Shown in pieces: positions 4,129-5,408 of a stretch of DNA of 5,408 nucleotides. Origin of the DNA: an uncultured Lachnospiraceae bacterium (GTDB lineage: Bacteria > Bacillota_A > Clostridia > Lachnospirales > Lachnospiraceae); contig CADAHD010000296.1 in the NCBI GenBank assembly GCA_902787595.1, forward strand, positions 1 through 5,408, in the 5' to 3' direction. The notes beneath the pieces were generated by a model, which had not been told where the DNA came from, did no database searches, and worked only from the letters and a program-made list of their open reading frames with translations. The position numbers and the translations under genes were made by a program. Each line of letters begins with the position of its first letter. Within the stretch, counting starts at the first letter, position 1.

Positions 4129-5408
4129 TCATCCCCTCACCAGTCTCTCCAGTTCGCCTGCAGACATTCTCATGCAGCTGCTCCCCCAGGCAATATCGCG
4201 CACGGGCATATCATTGGTTGCCACTATCACATTATGCTTCTTCCCGTATTTCGTGGCAAAGCGTTCTATATACATATCGGCGGTCTCGTTTTCCGCTGTA
4301 TATATAACATGAAGACCGGCATAGTCCATCTGCCTCCCGCGCCCTGCAGATCTGTATGCATCAAATACCAGCATTATCTCCATGCCCGTATATCCCTGAT
4401 AATTGCTCAAAAGATCCACAAGTTTATCCCTGGCAGCATCCATATTGTCTTTCGCCAGTTCTTTCAGTTCCTGCCATGCAAATATGATATTGTAACCGTC
4501 TACCACCATGTACTCTTCTTTTTTAGCAGCAGGTTTGAACTCGTAATCATCATAGGGATCGGCTGCGGCGGGCTTTAATTCCTCACGCGCGCCCAGCCCC
4601 TGTCTGCGCCTGCCCTGCGAATCCACGGTATGTGAACTGTTGGCATAAAAGGTACGGTTTAATATCGCATCAACCTCATCCGTCCCCAGGCTTCCCATGC
4701 TGTCACTGCCCGCAGTTTTACGCACACGCGCAGCGTAGCTTTCCTCTTTATGCTCATTATTATCCGTAAAAGGCGTATAGGCGCTTTCTACATGCATATA
4801 GTCAAAGACTTCGCTCCAGGGGACCACAAAGCCTGCGCCATGAGCGCAGAATACCGAATCGGGAGTATTCTTAAGATCGGCTTCCGGCATATATCCGGTC
4901 TTTTCGATCACTTCCTCGGTATTATGGCAAATGTCATACCCTGCCAGGCTTAAGGAAATGCTCCCGCAGCCGGCTGTATACGCCGCAAGGTCTTTTGCAT
5001 AATTTCTGATGCAGGCTACCGCAGCCCTGCCGGTAAGCACGGCATTAACTCCGTCACTCGAAGGCGCATCCATGCTGCCGTGCATGGCTTCTATATCGGT
5101 CATGGCATGCCCAAGAGCGCTTGCCGGAAGTTCTATCCTGAAGAAATAATACGGCTCAAGAAGTATGCTCCCTGTCTGCATCAGTCCCTGACGCACCGCT
5201 CTGTAGGTTGCCTGGCGAAAATCCCCGCCCTCCGTATGTTTGGGATGAGCGCGTCCGGTCAAAATGCTTATGCGCGTATCCGTAAGGGCTGCTCCCGTAA
5301 GCACGCCCCTGTGCTGTTTTTCTTTAAGATGCGTAAGTATCAGCCTCTGCCAGTTCTTATCCAGTATATCCTCACTGCACATGCTGCCAAAGCTAAGGCC
5401 GCTGCCAC
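4129..5408 (-). CDS. TetM-like translational GTPase fused to a C-terminal YacP/Rae1-type NYN ribonuclease domain (N-terminal GTPase half outside the window)
   Basis: The frame is open from the right edge (first full codon 5406-5404, reading GSGLSFGS before the ATG at 5382), so that ATG is internal and the true start lies beyond the window. Residues below count from that Met. The part from the edge to about residue 160 aligns by eye with domains IV-V of ribosomal protection proteins such as TetM: GSGLSFGS matches GSGLQYES, HTEGGDFRQATYRAVRQGLM (49-68) matches the STPADFR region, LLEPYYFFRIELP (74-86) matches ELLEPYLSF, and CIRNYAKDLAAYTAGCGSIS (124-143) matches CIQAYRTDLAFYTNG. A linker (about 200-290) follows. 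The last domain (291-417, 4512-4132) is a NYN/PIN-like nuclease: VVDGYNII (Asp295), LVFDAY (Asp341), ENETADMYIE (Glu366, Asp369), VATNDMPVRDIAWG (Asn390, Asp391). Rae1 of B. subtilis, the closest family I know, cleaves mRNA in the ribosomal A site. The product should be a cytosolic ribosome-binding factor that brings a nuclease; a tetracycline-resistance label would be doubtful. The TGA at 4131-4129 is followed by a 106-bp gap to mazG. Confidence 0.88.
   Translation of the reverse strand, partial: GSGLSFGSMCSEDILDKNWQRLILTHLKEKQHRGVLTGAALTDTRISILTGRAHPKHTEGGDFRQATYRAVRQGLMQTGSILLEPYYFFRIELPASALGHAMTDIEAMHGSMDAPSSDGVNAVLTGRAAVACIRNYAKDLAAYTAGCGSISLSLAGYDICHNTEEVIEKTGYMPEADLKNTPDSVFCAHGAGFVVPWSEVFDYMHVESAYTPFTDNNEHKEESYAARVRKTAGSDSMGSLGTDEVDAILNRTFYANSSHTVDSQGRRRQGLGAREELKPAAADPYDDYEFKPAAKKEEYMVVDGYNIIFAWQELKELAKDNMDAARDKLVDLLSNYQGYTGMEIMLVFDAYRSAGRGRQMDYAGLHVIYTAENETADMYIERFATKYGKKHNVIVATNDMPVRDIAWGSSCMRMSAGELERLVRG

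Noticed and set aside
5380..5382. ATG at 5382 as the true start of the right-hand gene
   Set aside because: The same frame stays open to the window edge with GSGLSFGS, which matches TetM domain IV just upstream, and no ribosome binding site precedes the ATG.

Overview
The window looks like chromosomal DNA of an anaerobic Firmicute, most likely a Clostridia member of the Lachnospiraceae type. This rests on moderate GC content, heavy use of ATA for isoleucine, strong GGAGG-type ribosome binding sites, a TTG start, and families I associate with that group: a leucine-rich-repeat lipoprotein and a TetM-like translational GTPase carrying a C-terminal NYN nuclease domain. The lineage is an inference, not a database result. 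There are no RNA genes, insertion sequences or CRISPR arrays.

Left part (1-1798): two MATE-family multidrug/cation antiporter genes are transcribed divergently from a 183-bp intergenic region. The left one (minus strand) leaves the window after 80 codons; the right one (425-1798, plus strand) is complete. Each has its own recognisable promoter and Shine-Dalgarno site.

Middle part (1801-4022, minus strand): a compact three-gene unit reads from right to left. It holds a single-domain MazG-type NTP pyrophosphohydrolase with a TTG start, a secreted lipoprotein with degenerate leucine-rich repeats, a VSEDK tandem repeat and an acidic tail, and a macrodomain (ADP-ribose/O-acetyl-ADP-ribose hydrolase-like) gene. 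The genes overlap by 4 bp and 11 bp, so translational coupling is likely. A good sigma-70-type promoter (TTGACC, 17 bp, TAGAAT) lies just upstream of mazG. The macrodomain gene is broken: an internal deletion of about 70 bp removed a core strand including the expected HTVGP segment and shifted the frame. Its stop codon faces that of the MATE gene with only 2 bp between them.

Right part (4129-5408, minus strand): the 3' part of a large gene whose N-terminal GTPase half lies outside the window. The visible 425 residues cover domains IV and V of a TetM/EF-G-like translational GTPase, a linker of about 90 residues, and a complete C-terminal NYN domain of the YacP/Rae1 type with its acidic residues in place. 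Rae1 of Bacillus subtilis is a ribosome-associated endoribonuclease acting in the A site, and TetM-like GTPases bind the same region of the ribosome. The fusion therefore suggests a factor that brings an mRNA-cleaving nuclease to the ribosome. It is the most interesting object in the window.
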